Source: Pseudomonas sp. Teo4
Lineage (GTDB): Bacteria > Pseudomonadota > Gammaproteobacteria > Pseudomonadales > Pseudomonadaceae
Assembly: GCF_034387475.1 (NCBI RefSeq)
Contig: NZ_JAXCIL010000006.1
Span: forward strand, 3,698 to 67,697
Length of the DNA stretch: 64,000 nt
Direction: 5' to 3'
Position 1 is the stretch's first letter. Each line of letters begins with the position of its first letter. The notes below the pieces were generated by a model. It made no database searches, was not told the DNA's origin, and saw nothing but the letters and a program-made list of their open reading frames with translations. This document shows, piece after piece, positions 1 to 9,214 of this stretch. A program made the position numbers and the translations under genes.

Positions 1-552
1 CAGTTGGCGCTGCAGTTTCTTCAGCTCGCCTTGCATCTGTTCGCGCAGCTTGAGGTCCAGGGCGCCGAGGGGTTCGTCCAGCAGCAGGACCCGAGGGCGG
101 TTGACCAGGGCGCGGGCCAGGGCCACGCGCTGACGTTGGCCACCTGAGAGTTGCGCAGGTTTGCGTTCGCCGTAGCCCGAGAGCGCAACCATTGCCAGGG
201 CTTCATCGGCGCGGGCATGGCGCTCGGCCTTGGCCACACCCTTGACCTTCAGGCCGTAGGCGATGTTGTCACGCACGTTCATGTGCGGAAACAGTGCGTA
301 GTCCTGGAACACGGTGTTGACGTCGCGCTGGTAGGGCGGCACGCCAGTGGCTTCGATACCGTGAATGCGGATTGAACCGCTGCTGGGTTGTTCGAAGCCT
401 GCGATCAGTCGCAGGCAGGTGGTTTTGCCCGAGCCTGAAGGGCCGAGCATGGAGAAGAACTCGCCGTCTTCGATGTCGATGCTGACCTGGTCGACGGCCT
501 TGACCTCGCCGAAGGTGCGGGAAACCTGGGTGAACTGGACTGCATGGGGCAT
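1..552 (-). CDS. Polyamine ABC transporter ATP-binding protein (PotA/YdcT-like), cut by window edge
   Basis: Cytoplasmic ATPase that powers uptake by an ABC importer. The 184 N-terminal residues are present and the C-terminus runs off the left edge. Walker A GPSGSGKT is at residues 37-44, the Q-loop Gln near 83, the signature LSGGQ at 135-139 and Walker B VLLLDEP near 155-161, so the nucleotide-binding domain is intact as far as it can be seen. The start ATG at 552 begins MPHAVQF. The gene lies downstream of a polyamine-type binding protein on the same strand, and permease genes are expected further left. Substrate assignment to putrescine/spermidine-like polyamines rests on that neighbour. 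The regulatory C-terminal domain is not visible. Confidence 0.9.
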   Translation of the reverse strand, partial: MPHAVQFTQVSRTFGEVKAVDQVSIDIEDGEFFSMLGPSGSGKTTCLRLIAGFEQPSSGSIRIHGIEATGVPPYQRDVNTVFQDYALFPHMNVRDNIAYGLKVKGVAKAERHARADEALAMVALSGYGERKPAQLSGGQRQRVALARALVNRPRVLLLDEPLGALDLKLREQMQGELKKLQRQL

Positions 553-589
553 GGGCGGTACTCAGCTGATGTTGGGTTGCCAGTGCTGG

Positions 590-662
590 CCTCTTCGCGG
601 GTAAACCCGCTCCCACAGGAAACTCACTGAACCCTGTGGGAGCGGGTTTACCCGCGAAGAGG
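590..662. repeat. REP inverted pair inside the polyamine transporter operon
   Basis: Two perfect 30-nt arms (590-619 and 633-662) with a 13-nt loop carry the P. putida-type REP sequence CTCTTCGCGGGTAAACCCGC followed by TCCCACAGG. The pair sits between the binding-protein gene (685-1836) and the ATPase gene (1-552). A stable hairpin here could protect the upstream mRNA or reduce read-through, which would give more binding protein than ATPase. That role is inferred. Confidence 0.93.
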
Positions 663-684
663 CTGACACAGGCATCAATCGACC

Positions 685-1836
685 TTACCGACCGCCCATG
701 ATCGCAATGTAGTCCTGTGTCCAACGGCTATACGGCACGAACTTGCCACCTTGGGCCTGTGGCGTTTTCCAGAAGGCAATCTTGTCGAAATTGTCGAAAC
801 CGTTGGTCTTGCACCCTTCGGCTCCGAGCAGCTCGCTGCCGGTGCACGCCGCAGGCACTGCTGGCAGCGAGCCGAACCACGCCGCGACATCCCCTTGCAC
901 TTTCGGCTGCAACGACCAGTCCATCCACTTGTAGGCGCAGTTCGGGTGCTTGGCCTCGCTGTGCAGCATGGTGGTGTCGGCCCAGCCGGTGGCGCCTTCC
1001 TTCGGTATGGTCGAGGCCACGGGCTGGTTCTCGGCTTTCAGGCCGTTGACCATGTAGCCCCAGGAGCTGGAGGCGACCACACCTTCGTTCTTCACATCGC
1101 TCATCTGCACCGTTGCGTCATGCCAGTAGCGGTGGATCAGCGGTTGCTGTTGGCGCAGCAGTTCCAGCACGGCCTTGTACTGGGTTTCGTTGAGCTCGTA
1201 GGGGTCCTGGATGCCCAGTTCGGGCTTGGCCGATTTCAGATACAGCGCGGCATCGGCGATGTAGATCGGCCCGTCATAGGCCTGTACCCGGCCTTTGTTC
1301 GGCTTGCCGTCGGGCAGGTCCTGCGGCTCGAAGACCACGCCCCAGCTGGCGGGTGGCTGCTTGAACACGTTGGTGTTGTACAGCAGCACGTTCGGCCCCC
1401 ACTGGTACGGGGTGCCGTAGACCTGCTCGTCGACCACGTACCAGCCGCCGTTCTGCAGGCGCGGGTCGATGTGCTTCCAGTTGGGGATCAGCGCGGTATT
1501 GATGGGCTGCACCCGCTTGCCGACGATCAGGCGCAGCGAGGCGTCGCCCGAGGCGGTGACCAGGTCGTAGCCGCCCTTGGTCATCAGGCTGACCATCTCA
1601 TCGGAGGTGGCGGCGGTCTTCACGCTGACCTTGCAGCCGGTTTCCTTTTCGAAACCTGTGACCCAGTCGTAGGCCTTGTCGCTTTCACCGCGCTCGATGT
1701 AGCCGGGCCAGGCGACGATATCCAGTCGCCCTTCGCCGGCACCCAGGGCCTTGGGCAAGTCGGCGGCCTGCAGGCCGGCGCTGGCCAGCAACGCGCCGCT
1801 CACGGCGCCGAGCAATGCGGTCTTGTGCACTGACAT
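685..1836 (-). CDS. Polyamine ABC transporter substrate-binding protein (YdcS/PotD-like)
   Basis: Periplasmic binding protein of 383 residues. The N-terminus (MSVHKTALLGAVSG, then ASAGLQA) is a Sec signal peptide with likely cleavage after residue 24. The mature protein has the fold signature of extracellular solute-binding family 1/8 proteins for polyamines: an early IVAWPGYIERG segment, GGYDLVTASGD, and a C-terminal WMDWSLQPKVQGDVAAWFG segment typical of YdcS-like proteins. AGAGGG lies 6-7 bases before the start at 1836. It is first in a leftward operon with the ATPase, separated by a REP pair. The exact ligand cannot be read from sequence. Confidence 0.9.
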   Translation of the reverse strand: MSVHKTALLGAVSGALLASAGLQAADLPKALGAGEGRLDIVAWPGYIERGESDKAYDWVTGFEKETGCKVSVKTAATSDEMVSLMTKGGYDLVTASGDASLRLIVGKRVQPINTALIPNWKHIDPRLQNGGWYVVDEQVYGTPYQWGPNVLLYNTNVFKQPPASWGVVFEPQDLPDGKPNKGRVQAYDGPIYIADAALYLKSAKPELGIQDPYELNETQYKAVLELLRQQQPLIHRYWHDATVQMSDVKNEGVVASSSWGYMVNGLKAENQPVASTIPKEGATGWADTTMLHSEAKHPNCAYKWMDWSLQPKVQGDVAAWFGSLPAVPAACTGSELLGAEGCKTNGFDNFDKIAFWKTPQAQGGKFVPYSRWTQDYIAIMGGR

Positions 1837-2053
1837 GGTGTTCCCTCTTCTTGGAGATCTTGGTCGGGGCAGTCATCAAGAAAGCGGTGAAGCCTTTGTT
1901 ATAAGCGTAGTGCGGTTGTGCGGGTTGTTGGCGAAGTCGAGTCTAGTTGGGTTTTGCGCCGGTAACGCAACATCTGGAAGCAAATCCAGCGGTGGTGTCC
2001 GCCCCGGCAAGCCTTACTCTGGCGGTGACTTTACGCACCGTGGAGACGTGCAC

Positions 2054-2749
2054 ATGAACACCCGAGGCCTGCTCGACCAACTGCTCAAATCTGGCCAGGA
2101 ACTGCTGAACAAACAAACCACCTCAGGCTCTGCAGGCAAGCCTGCCGCAAGTGCCGGTGGCCTGGGCAGCCTGCTCTCCGGCGCTGGCGGCGGTGCCCTG
2201 GCAGCCGGGGCGATGGGCTTGCTGCTGGGCAACAAGAAAGCGCGCAAGTACGGCGGCAAAGTCCTGACCTACGGCGGCTTGGCGGCGCTCGGCGTGCTGG
2301 CCTACAAGGCCTATGGCAACTGGCAGGCACGCCAGGGTACGGGGCAGGGCACCGAACCGCAGACCCTCGACCGCCTGCCAGCGTCCCAGGCCGAGCAGCA
2401 CAGCCAGGCGGTACTGCGGGCATTGGTGGCAGCGGCCAAGTCCGATGGCCATATCGATGACCGCGAGCGTGCCTTGATCGAAGGTGAGTTCACCCGCCTG
2501 GACAGCGACCGTGAGCTGCAACACTGGTTGCACGACGAGCTGAACAAGCCGCTGGACCCGGCCGAGGTGGCTCGCGCTGCGCAGACGCCGGAAATGGCCG
2601 CCGAGATGTACCTGGCCAGCGTGATGATGGTCGATCAGGAGAATTTCATGGAGCGTGCCTACCTGGATGAACTGGCACGCCAGCTGCGCCTGGACCCGGC
2701 CTTGCGTCAGGAGCTGGAAGCCCAGGTCAGGCTGGCTGCGGCGCAATGA
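2054..2749 (+). CDS. DUF533 / TerB-like inner-membrane protein (YebE-like)
   Basis: Protein of 231 residues whose function is not established. A flexible N-terminus is followed by a Gly/Ala-rich hydrophobic region (about 40-90) with two likely membrane-associated stretches (GALAAGAMGLLLG and YGGLAALGVLAY). The C-terminal half is helical and holds the TerB-type motif AAKSDGHIDDRERALIEGEF, which resembles an acidic metal-binding site. The ATG at 2054 is chosen because GGAGA precedes it. An upstream in-frame extension lacks both a ribosome site and family similarity. The gene stands alone, 127 bases before wspA. Confidence 0.85.
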   Translation: MNTRGLLDQLLKSGQELLNKQTTSGSAGKPAASAGGLGSLLSGAGGGALAAGAMGLLLGNKKARKYGGKVLTYGGLAALGVLAYKAYGNWQARQGTGQGTEPQTLDRLPASQAEQHSQAVLRALVAAAKSDGHIDDRERALIEGEFTRLDSDRELQHWLHDELNKPLDPAEVARAAQTPEMAAEMYLASVMMVDQENFMERAYLDELARQLRLDPALRQELEAQVRLAAAQ

Positions 2750-2876
2750 TGCGGCAAAAGGCCACTCTTTAGGGCATGGACGCCTGAAACTGCGAACTTC
2801 AGCCGCAAAAGCGTAGGAAGCCTGGGCTATACTTCGGCGATTTTTCCCGCTCGTTGTGAATTCCTGAGGGCTGAAT

Positions 2877-4499
2877 GTGAAGAACTGGACCTTGCGCCAA
2901 CGGATCCTGGCAAGTTTCGCCGTGATCATCGCCATCATGCTGCTGATGATCGTGGCCGCCTACTCGCGGCTGGTGACGATTGAAAGCGCTGAGGAAGCCG
3001 TGGGGACCGACAGCATCCCTGGGCTCTACTACAGTTCGATGATTCGCAGTGCCTGGGTCGACAGTTACGTCACCAGCCAGCAATTGGTCGGGTTGTCCAA
3101 GCACCGTGAAATCACCACGGCCGACATGGATTTGTTCAAAAGCTTCGAGGACCGTCTCAAGCAACAGATGGCGAACTATCAGGGCACCATCCAGGACAGC
3201 GACGATCAGGCCCGGTTCGACACCTTCATTCAGATGGAAGAGAGCTACCTCAAGATCATCGGTCAGGTGCTGGAGGCCTACCGTCAGCGCGACTACGCGG
3301 AAGCCGAGCGGCTGATCATCGAGGTGCTTACCCCGGCCTGGCTGGATGGGCGCAAGCACCTCAATACGGTCATCGAACACAATCGGGAGTCCGCCGATGC
3401 CGACACCAAGGAGATCGTCTCCGCAGTGAGCACTGCCAAGGGCAGCATGTTGGTCTCGCTGTTGCTGGCGATCGTGGCGGCAGGTATCTGTGGGCTCCTG
3501 CTGATGCGGGCCATTACCGCACCCATGCAGCGTATCGTCCATGCCCTCGACAAACTGCGCTCGGGTGACCTGAGCATGCGCCTCAGCCTGGACCGCAAGG
3601 ACGAATTCGGTGCTATCGAGACCGGTTTCAACGAAATGGCCGAGGCCCTGGCCAACCTGGTGTCCCAGGCCCAGCGTTCCTCGGTGCAGGTGACCACTTC
3701 GGTGACCGAGATCGCCGCCACCTCCAAGCAGCAGCAGGCCACCGCCACCGAAACCGCCGCCACCACCACCGAAATTGGCGCCACTTCGCGGGAGATTGCC
3801 GCCACTTCCCGTGACCTGGTCCGCACCATGACCGAGGTCACCAGCGCTGCCGATCAGGCCTCCAGCCTTGCCGGTTCCGGTCAGCAGGGCCTGGCGCGAA
3901 TGGAAGAGACCATGCATCAGGTGATGGGCGCCGCCGAACTGGTCAATGCCAAGCTGGCGATCCTCAACGAGAAAGCCAGCAACATTACCCAGGTGGTGGT
4001 GACCATCGTCAAGGTTGCCGACCAGACCAACTTGCTGTCGCTCAATGCCGCCATCGAGGCTGAAAAGGCCGGTGAGTACGGCCGAGGCTTCGCCGTGGTC
4101 GCCACCGAGGTGCGCCGCCTGGCCGACCAGACCGCCGTGGCCACCTACGATATCGAGCAAATGGTGCGCGAAATCCAGTCGGCCGTGTCGGCCGGGGTGA
4201 TGGGCATGGACAAGTTCTCCGAAGAAGTGCGCCGTGGCATGTTCGAGGTGCAGCAGGTGGGTGAGCAGCTCAGTCAGATCATCCACCAGGTTCAGGCCCT
4301 GGCGCCACGGGTGCTGATGGTCAATGACGGCATGCAGGCCCAGGCCACGGGCGCCGAGCAGATCAACCAGGCGCTGGCCCAGCTCAGCGACGCCAGCACC
4401 CAGACGGTGGAATCGTTGCGCCAGGCCAGCTTCGCCATCGACGAGCTGAGCCAGGTGGCTGCAGGCCTGCGCGGCGGTGTGTCGCGCTTCAAAGTCTGA
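2877..4499 (+). CDS. wspA: Surface-sensing methyl-accepting chemotaxis protein WspA
   Basis: Membrane chemoreceptor of 540 residues that senses surface contact and controls the WspE kinase. TM1 is at about 10-29, a four-helix-bundle-like periplasmic domain at 30-188, TM2 at about 190-210, a HAMP domain to about 265, and then the cytoplasmic signalling rod. The tip hairpin around residues 385-415 ([20 protein letters not shown]) is the conserved CheW/CheA-binding region. The start is GTG at 2877. The ATG two bases upstream reads straight into TGA, so it cannot start this protein. GAGGG about 8 bases upstream is the ribosome site. First gene of the seven-gene wsp operon. Confidence 0.95.
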   Translation: MKNWTLRQRILASFAVIIAIMLLMIVAAYSRLVTIESAEEAVGTDSIPGLYYSSMIRSAWVDSYVTSQQLVGLSKHREITTADMDLFKSFEDRLKQQMANYQGTIQDSDDQARFDTFIQMEESYLKIIGQVLEAYRQRDYAEAERLIIEVLTPAWLDGRKHLNTVIEHNRESADADTKEIVSAVSTAKGSMLVSLLLAIVAAGICGLLLMRAITAPMQRIVHALDKLRSGDLSMRLSLDRKDEFGAIETGFNEMAEALANLVSQAQRSSVQVTTSVTEIAATSKQQQATATETAATTTEIGATSREIAATSRDLVRTMTEVTSAADQASSLAGSGQQGLARMEETMHQVMGAAELVNAKLAILNEKASNITQVVVTIVKVADQTNLLSLNAAIEAEKAGEYGRGFAVVATEVRRLADQTAVATYDIEQMVREIQSAVSAGVMGMDKFSEEVRRGMFEVQQVGEQLSQIIHQVQALAPRVLMVNDGMQAQATGAEQINQALAQLSDASTQTVESLRQASFAIDELSQVAAGLRGGVSRFKV

Positions 4500-4504
4500 C
4501 GACG

Positions 4505-5011
4505 ATGAGTGACCTTCACCCCCACTCGGAAGTGGCGGCCAATGCCAAGGGCGCGCTGTACCTGCAGTTTCGTATCGGCGAGCAGCGCTTCGCCCTGGAT
4601 GTCCGCGAGGTCATCGAGGTACTGCCGCGTCGTCCGCTGAAGCCGATTGCCCAGGCGCCAGCGTGGGTTGCGGGCGTTCTGGCCCATAGAGGCGTCCTGG
4701 TGCCGGTGGTCGACCTTTCGGCCTTGAGTTTCGCAGTGCCAGCCGCGCAGCGCACCAGCACGCGCCTGGTGCTGGTGCGCTACCGTGAAGGCCAGCAACT
4801 GGGCCTGATCCTCGAGCAAGCCACCGACACCTTGCGCTGTCGCCCCGAAGAGTTCCAGCCCTACGGCCTGGACAACCCAGAGGCGCCTTACCTGGGGCCT
4901 GTTCGCCAGGATGCCGATGGCATGCTGCAGCGCATCGAGGTGGACGACCTGTTGTCGGATAGCGTGCGTGCGCTGTTGTTCCCGGCCGAGCCCCTGCAGG
5001 TGCCGACATGA
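4505..5011 (+). CDS. wspB: CheW-like coupling protein WspB
   Basis: Protein of 168 residues consisting almost entirely of one CheW domain (about 15-160), which couples the WspA receptor to the WspE kinase at the inner membrane. The SH3-like barrel is seen in FRIGEQRFALDVREVIEVLP near the N-terminus and GVLAHRGVLVPVVDL near residue 60. It starts 5 bases after wspA and overlaps wspC by 4 bases (ATGA), which indicates translational coupling. The Wsp system has two CheW-like proteins; identity as WspB rather than WspD follows from gene order. Confidence 0.93.
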   Translation: MSDLHPHSEVAANAKGALYLQFRIGEQRFALDVREVIEVLPRRPLKPIAQAPAWVAGVLAHRGVLVPVVDLSALSFAVPAAQRTSTRLVLVRYREGQQLGLILEQATDTLRCRPEEFQPYGLDNPEAPYLGPVRQDADGMLQRIEVDDLLSDSVRALLFPAEPLQVPT

Positions 5012-6267
5012 GCCTGCAACGCTATTTCCGTTTTCTGCAGGAACGCATCGGCCTGGATGTGGAATCGGTGGGCGAGCCGATGGTCGAACGTGCCCTGCGC
5101 CAGCGCTGCGCCGCACTCGAAGCCACCGACCTGGACGATTACTGGCTGCACCTGCAGCAATCGGCTGACGAGCAACAAGCGCTCATCGAAGCCGTGATCG
5201 TTCCGGAGACCTGGTTTTTCCGTTACCCGGAGTCATTCACCGCCCTGGTCGGGTTGGCCCGGACACGCCTGGCGGAACTGGCCGGTGAGCGCCCGCTGCG
5301 CCTGCTCAGCCTGCCTTGTTCGACTGGCGAGGAACCCTATTCGCTGGCCATGGCCTTGCTTGATGCGGGCTTGAGCGGCTCGTCGTTTCACATCGACGGT
5401 ACCGATATCAGCCCCAATTCGGTGGCCAAGGCGCAGCAAGCTGTCTACGGACGCAATTCGTTCCGGGGCAATGAGCTGGCGTTCCGTGAACGCCATTTCC
5501 ATAAACTCGAGGACTCCCATAAGCTGGATGAGCGGGTGTGCCAGCAAGTGACGCTACAGGTGGGCAATGTGCTCGACCCGGCGCTGTCCAGCCGGAATGG
5601 CCTGTACGACTTCGTGTTCTGTCGCAACCTGCTCATCTACTTCGATGTGCCGACCCAGCAGCGGGTGTTCGAGGTGCTCAAGCGCCTGGTCCATGCTCAG
5701 GGGGTATTGTTCATCGGCCCGGCCGAAGGCAGCTTGCTTGCACGCCTGGGTATGCGTCCGCTGGGTATTGCCCAGTCGTTCGCCTATGTTCGCCAAGATG
5801 GCAGTACGTCAGTGCCCGAGGCCAGGCCCCGGCGCACGGTGGCATCGCCATTCGCGCCACGCTCGCCACTGCCGCCACCTGCGCCAGTGCCGGCGCCACG
5901 TGCTCTGCGCTCGCCCCAGTTGGCCCAAGCTGCACCCGAACCGCGCGAAAGCGAAAGCGAATTGCTGGCCAGCATCGCACGCCAGGCCAACGCCGGTGAC
6001 AGCGCCCAAGCCCTGGCCGGTTGCCAGCGCTATCTACGCCAGTTCGCGCCCAAGGCCCAGGTTTATTACTGGTTGGGGCTGCTCAGCGACACCGACGGCA
6101 ATGCCCCGCAAGCGTTGGTCCACTATCGCAAGGCGCTCTACCTGGACCCTCAACATCCGGAGGCCCTGGTGCACCTGGCCGCCCTGCTGGCAGCCCAAGG
6201 TGACGAGGCGGGCGCACGACGTTTGCAGGAGCGTGCCGCACGCGTGGGCCGGGAGTCTGAACGATGA
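5008..6267 (+). CDS. wspC: CheR-type methyltransferase with TPR, WspC
   Basis: SAM-dependent enzyme that methylates glutamates of WspA and so raises Wsp activity. Of 419 residues, the N-terminal CheR helical domain covers about 1-75 and the SAM-binding domain about 75-270, with the motif PCSTGEEPYSLAMALLD and the later segment YDFVFCRNLLIYFD. A Pro/Ala-rich linker (about 275-315) leads to tetratricopeptide-like helices at about 320-415. The TPR tail is the usual difference between WspC and a chemotaxis CheR. It overlaps wspB and wspD by 4 bases at each end. Confidence 0.94.
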   Translation: MSLQRYFRFLQERIGLDVESVGEPMVERALRQRCAALEATDLDDYWLHLQQSADEQQALIEAVIVPETWFFRYPESFTALVGLARTRLAELAGERPLRLLSLPCSTGEEPYSLAMALLDAGLSGSSFHIDGTDISPNSVAKAQQAVYGRNSFRGNELAFRERHFHKLEDSHKLDERVCQQVTLQVGNVLDPALSSRNGLYDFVFCRNLLIYFDVPTQQRVFEVLKRLVHAQGVLFIGPAEGSLLARLGMRPLGIAQSFAYVRQDGSTSVPEARPRRTVASPFAPRSPLPPPAPVPAPRALRSPQLAQAAPEPRESESELLASIARQANAGDSAQALAGCQRYLRQFAPKAQVYYWLGLLSDTDGNAPQALVHYRKALYLDPQHPEALVHLAALLAAQGDEAGARRLQERAARVGRESER

Positions 6268-6929
6268 AGGGCGATACCGCGATGGAGTTGATCGCTCAGG
6301 ATGACGACCGCATCGACGACTGCTGGAACCGCATTGGCGTGCACGGTGACAAGCAGTGCCCGTTGCTGGAGCGGCACGTGCACTGTCGCAATTGCGAAGT
6401 CTATGCCGCAGCCGCCACGCGCTTGTTGGATCGCTACGCGTTGGTGCAGGACGACTCGTCGCAAGTGGTGGCGCAGGCAGAGGCATGCGTGGGCCGTTCG
6501 ATGCTGTTGTTCCGGCTTGGCGAAGAGTGGATGGCCTTGGCCACCGCCAGTCTTGCCGAAATTGCCCCGGTTCAGCCCGTGCATTCGTTGCCGCACCAAC
6601 GTTCGCGGGTGCTGCAGGGGGTGGCCAATGTACGCGGCGCGTTGGTGCCGTGTCTGTCGCTGGCCGATCTGTTGGGGGTTGAGGCCATGCCTGGTGTTTC
6701 ACGCAGTGCCAGGGCCATGCCGCGTTTGTTGATCCTGGCCGCCGTGGGTGGGCCGGTGGTGATGGCGGTGGACGAAATCGACGGTATTCACCGTCTCGAC
6801 CCGGCTTTGCTGGAGGGCGATCAACAAGGTGCTCCTTTCACTGCAGGCGTGTTGCAGTGGCGCGGACGCAGCGTGCGCGTGCTGGACGATCCCCAATTAC
6901 TGTCTGCCGTGCAGCGGAGCCTGTCATGA
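6264..6929 (+). CDS. wspD: CheW-like coupling protein WspD
   Basis: Second CheW-family protein of the operon, 221 residues. An extra N-terminal segment (about 1-75) holds a Cys-rich stretch (CPLLERHVHCRNCEVY), followed by a CheW domain at about 80-220 (FRLGEEWMALATASLAEIAP; GVANVRGALVPCLSLADLL). This longer form with the N-terminal cysteines is usual for WspD. It overlaps wspC and wspE by 4 bases. Whether the cysteines bind a metal is not known from sequence. Confidence 0.93.
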   Translation: MKGDTAMELIAQDDDRIDDCWNRIGVHGDKQCPLLERHVHCRNCEVYAAAATRLLDRYALVQDDSSQVVAQAEACVGRSMLLFRLGEEWMALATASLAEIAPVQPVHSLPHQRSRVLQGVANVRGALVPCLSLADLLGVEAMPGVSRSARAMPRLLILAAVGGPVVMAVDEIDGIHRLDPALLEGDQQGAPFTAGVLQWRGRSVRVLDDPQLLSAVQRSLS

Positions 6930-9214
6930 CCCCAGAGCAATTGCGTGACGCTTCGCTGCTCGAACTGTTCAGCCTGGAAGCCGAGGCCCAGACCCAAGTG
7001 CTCAGTGCAGGGCTGATGGCCCTGGAGCGCAACCCGACCCAGGCTGACCAGCTGGAAGCCTGCATGCGTGCGGCCCACTCCCTCAAAGGTGCGGCGCGAA
7101 TCGTTGGCATCGATGCCGGGGTCAGCGTTGCCCACATCATGGAGGACTGCCTGGTGGCCGCTCAGGAAGGGCGGCTGTTGCTGAGTGCCGAGCATATCGA
7201 CACCCTGCTGCGGGGCACCGACCTGTTGTTGCATATCGCCACCCCGGGAGACCCGGCCGGCGAAGCGGCCGTGCCGGCTTTCCTGACGCAGATGGCGAGC
7301 CTGCTGGACCCTACCACGCCCGCGCCAGCAACCCCGCAGGTTGTGCTGACGCAACCGGAGGAGGTGTTGCAACCACCTGTGATCGAGCCTGCGCCTGTGC
7401 TGGTGGAGCCAGAGCCCGACAGTGAGCCGCCGCAGCGCAAGCCGGGCAAGCGCGGCGGCGAGGGGGGCGAGCGGGTATTGCGCGTCACCGCCGACCGCCT
7501 CAACAGTCTGCTCGACCTTTCCAGCAAGTCGCTGGTCGAGACCCAGCGACTCAAGCCTTACCTGGCCACCCTGCAGCGCCTCAAACGCATGCATGGGCAA
7601 GGCATGCGCGCACTCGATGGTCTTAAAACCCAGCTCGAAGACAGCGGCCAGAGCCTTGAAGTGCTCGAGGCCCTGGCCCAAACCCAGCGGTTGCTGGCAG
7701 AAACCCAGGAAATCTTGCAGCAACAGGCCGCCGACCTTGATGAGTTCGGCTGGCAGGCCAGCCAGCGTGCGCAATTGCTGTACGACACCGCCCTGGCCTG
7801 CCGCATGCGGCCCTTCGCCGATGTGCTGACCGGGCAAAGCCGCATGGTCCGCGACCTCGGCCGCTCGCTGGGTAAACAGGTGCGCCTGCAGATCGAGGGC
7901 GACAAGACCCAGGTCGATCGCGACGTATTGGAAAAGCTCGAAGCGCCACTGACCCATCTGCTGCGCAACGCCGTCGACCATGGCATCGAGTTGCCCGAGC
8001 GGCGGGTGTTGGCAGGCAAACCCGCGGAGGGGGTGATTCGCTTGCGCGCCTCGCACCAGGCCGGGCTGTTGATGCTCGAATTGAGTGACGACGGAGCTGG
8101 CATCGACCTGGAGCGACTGCGCCACAGCATCGCCGAGCGCGGGCTGTCGCCTGCCGAGACCCTGGCGCGAATGAGCGAGGCGGAGTTGCTCACCTTCCTG
8201 TTCCTGCCGGGCTTCAGCCTGCGTGACAAGGTGACTGAAGTGTCCGGGCGCGGTGTTGGCCTGGATGCCGTGCAGCACATGGTGCGAGACCTGCGTGGCG
8301 CCATCGAGCTGACTCAGGTCGCCGGCCAGGGCTGTCGTTTTCGGCTGGAGGTGCCGCTGACGCTGTCGGTGGTGCGCAGCCTGGTGGTCGAGGTCGGCGG
8401 CGAAGCGTACGCCTTCCCGCTGGCACACATCGAGCGCACCTTGGAAGTGGCCGCCGAAGAGATCGTGCAGATCGAAGGTCGCCAGCATTTCTGGCACGAA
8501 GGCCGTCATATAGGCCTGGTCGCCGCAACCCAGTTGCTCAACCGCCCGGCTGGGCAGGGGGATGAAAGCAGCCTGCGGGTGGTGGTGATCCGCGAGCGTG
8601 AACAGTTGTATGGCGTGGCCGTGGAGCGTCTGATTGGCGAGCGGGTACTGGTGGTGATGCCGCTCGACCCGCGGTTGGGCAAGGTTCAGGATATTTCCGC
8701 CGGTGCGCTGCTGGATGATGGCTCGGTGGTGCTGATCGTCGATGTCGAAGACCTGTTGCGGTCGGTCGAGAAATTGCTCAGCACCGGCCGCCTTGAACGT
8801 ATCGAACGCAGTGCCCAGGGCGTGCGTGGCGCCAATCGCAAACGCATTCTGGTGGTCGACGACTCGCTGACGGTGCGCGAGCTGCAACGCAAGCTGCTGA
8901 GCAACCGCGGTTATGAGGTAGCGGTTGCGGTCGATGGCATGGATGGCTGGAACGCCTTGCGCGGCGAGGACTTCGACCTGCTGATTACCGATATCGACAT
9001 GCCGCGCATGGACGGTATCGAGCTGGTCACGCTGGTGCGCCGAGACCAACGCCTGCAGACCCTGCCGGTGATGGTGGTGTCGTACAAGGATCGCGAAGAA
9101 GATCGCAGACGTGGCCTGGATGCTGGCGCCGACTACTATTTGGCTAAAGCCAGCTTCCACGACGATGCGTTGCTGGATGCCGTGTTGGAGCTGATTGGGG
9201 GTGCTCAGGGATGA
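6926..9214 (+). CDS. wspE: Hybrid CheA-type histidine kinase WspE
   Basis: Cytoplasmic kinase of 762 residues that phosphorylates WspR and WspF. The N-terminal HPt domain has the phospho-acceptor His51 in AHSLKGAARIVG. A Pro-rich linker (about 130-180) is followed by dimerisation helices and an HATPase domain with the N box HLLRNAVDHGIE and G box DDGAGIDL. A CheW-like domain lies at about 480-615. The C-terminal receiver domain has the likely phospho-Asp689 in LITDIDMPRMDG. The ATG at 6926 overlaps the wspD stop by 4 bases. An in-frame ATG at 6857 lies inside wspD and would add a non-conserved leader, so it is rejected. Confidence 0.95.
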   Translation: MTPEQLRDASLLELFSLEAEAQTQVLSAGLMALERNPTQADQLEACMRAAHSLKGAARIVGIDAGVSVAHIMEDCLVAAQEGRLLLSAEHIDTLLRGTDLLLHIATPGDPAGEAAVPAFLTQMASLLDPTTPAPATPQVVLTQPEEVLQPPVIEPAPVLVEPEPDSEPPQRKPGKRGGEGGERVLRVTADRLNSLLDLSSKSLVETQRLKPYLATLQRLKRMHGQGMRALDGLKTQLEDSGQSLEVLEALAQTQRLLAETQEILQQQAADLDEFGWQASQRAQLLYDTALACRMRPFADVLTGQSRMVRDLGRSLGKQVRLQIEGDKTQVDRDVLEKLEAPLTHLLRNAVDHGIELPERRVLAGKPAEGVIRLRASHQAGLLMLELSDDGAGIDLERLRHSIAERGLSPAETLARMSEAELLTFLFLPGFSLRDKVTEVSGRGVGLDAVQHMVRDLRGAIELTQVAGQGCRFRLEVPLTLSVVRSLVVEVGGEAYAFPLAHIERTLEVAAEEIVQIEGRQHFWHEGRHIGLVAATQLLNRPAGQGDESSLRVVVIREREQLYGVAVERLIGERVLVVMPLDPRLGKVQDISAGALLDDGSVVLIVDVEDLLRSVEKLLSTGRLERIERSAQGVRGANRKRILVVDDSLTVRELQRKLLSNRGYEVAVAVDGMDGWNALRGEDFDLLITDIDMPRMDGIELVTLVRRDQRLQTLPVMVVSYKDREEDRRRGLDAGADYYLAKASFHDDALLDAVLELIGGAQG

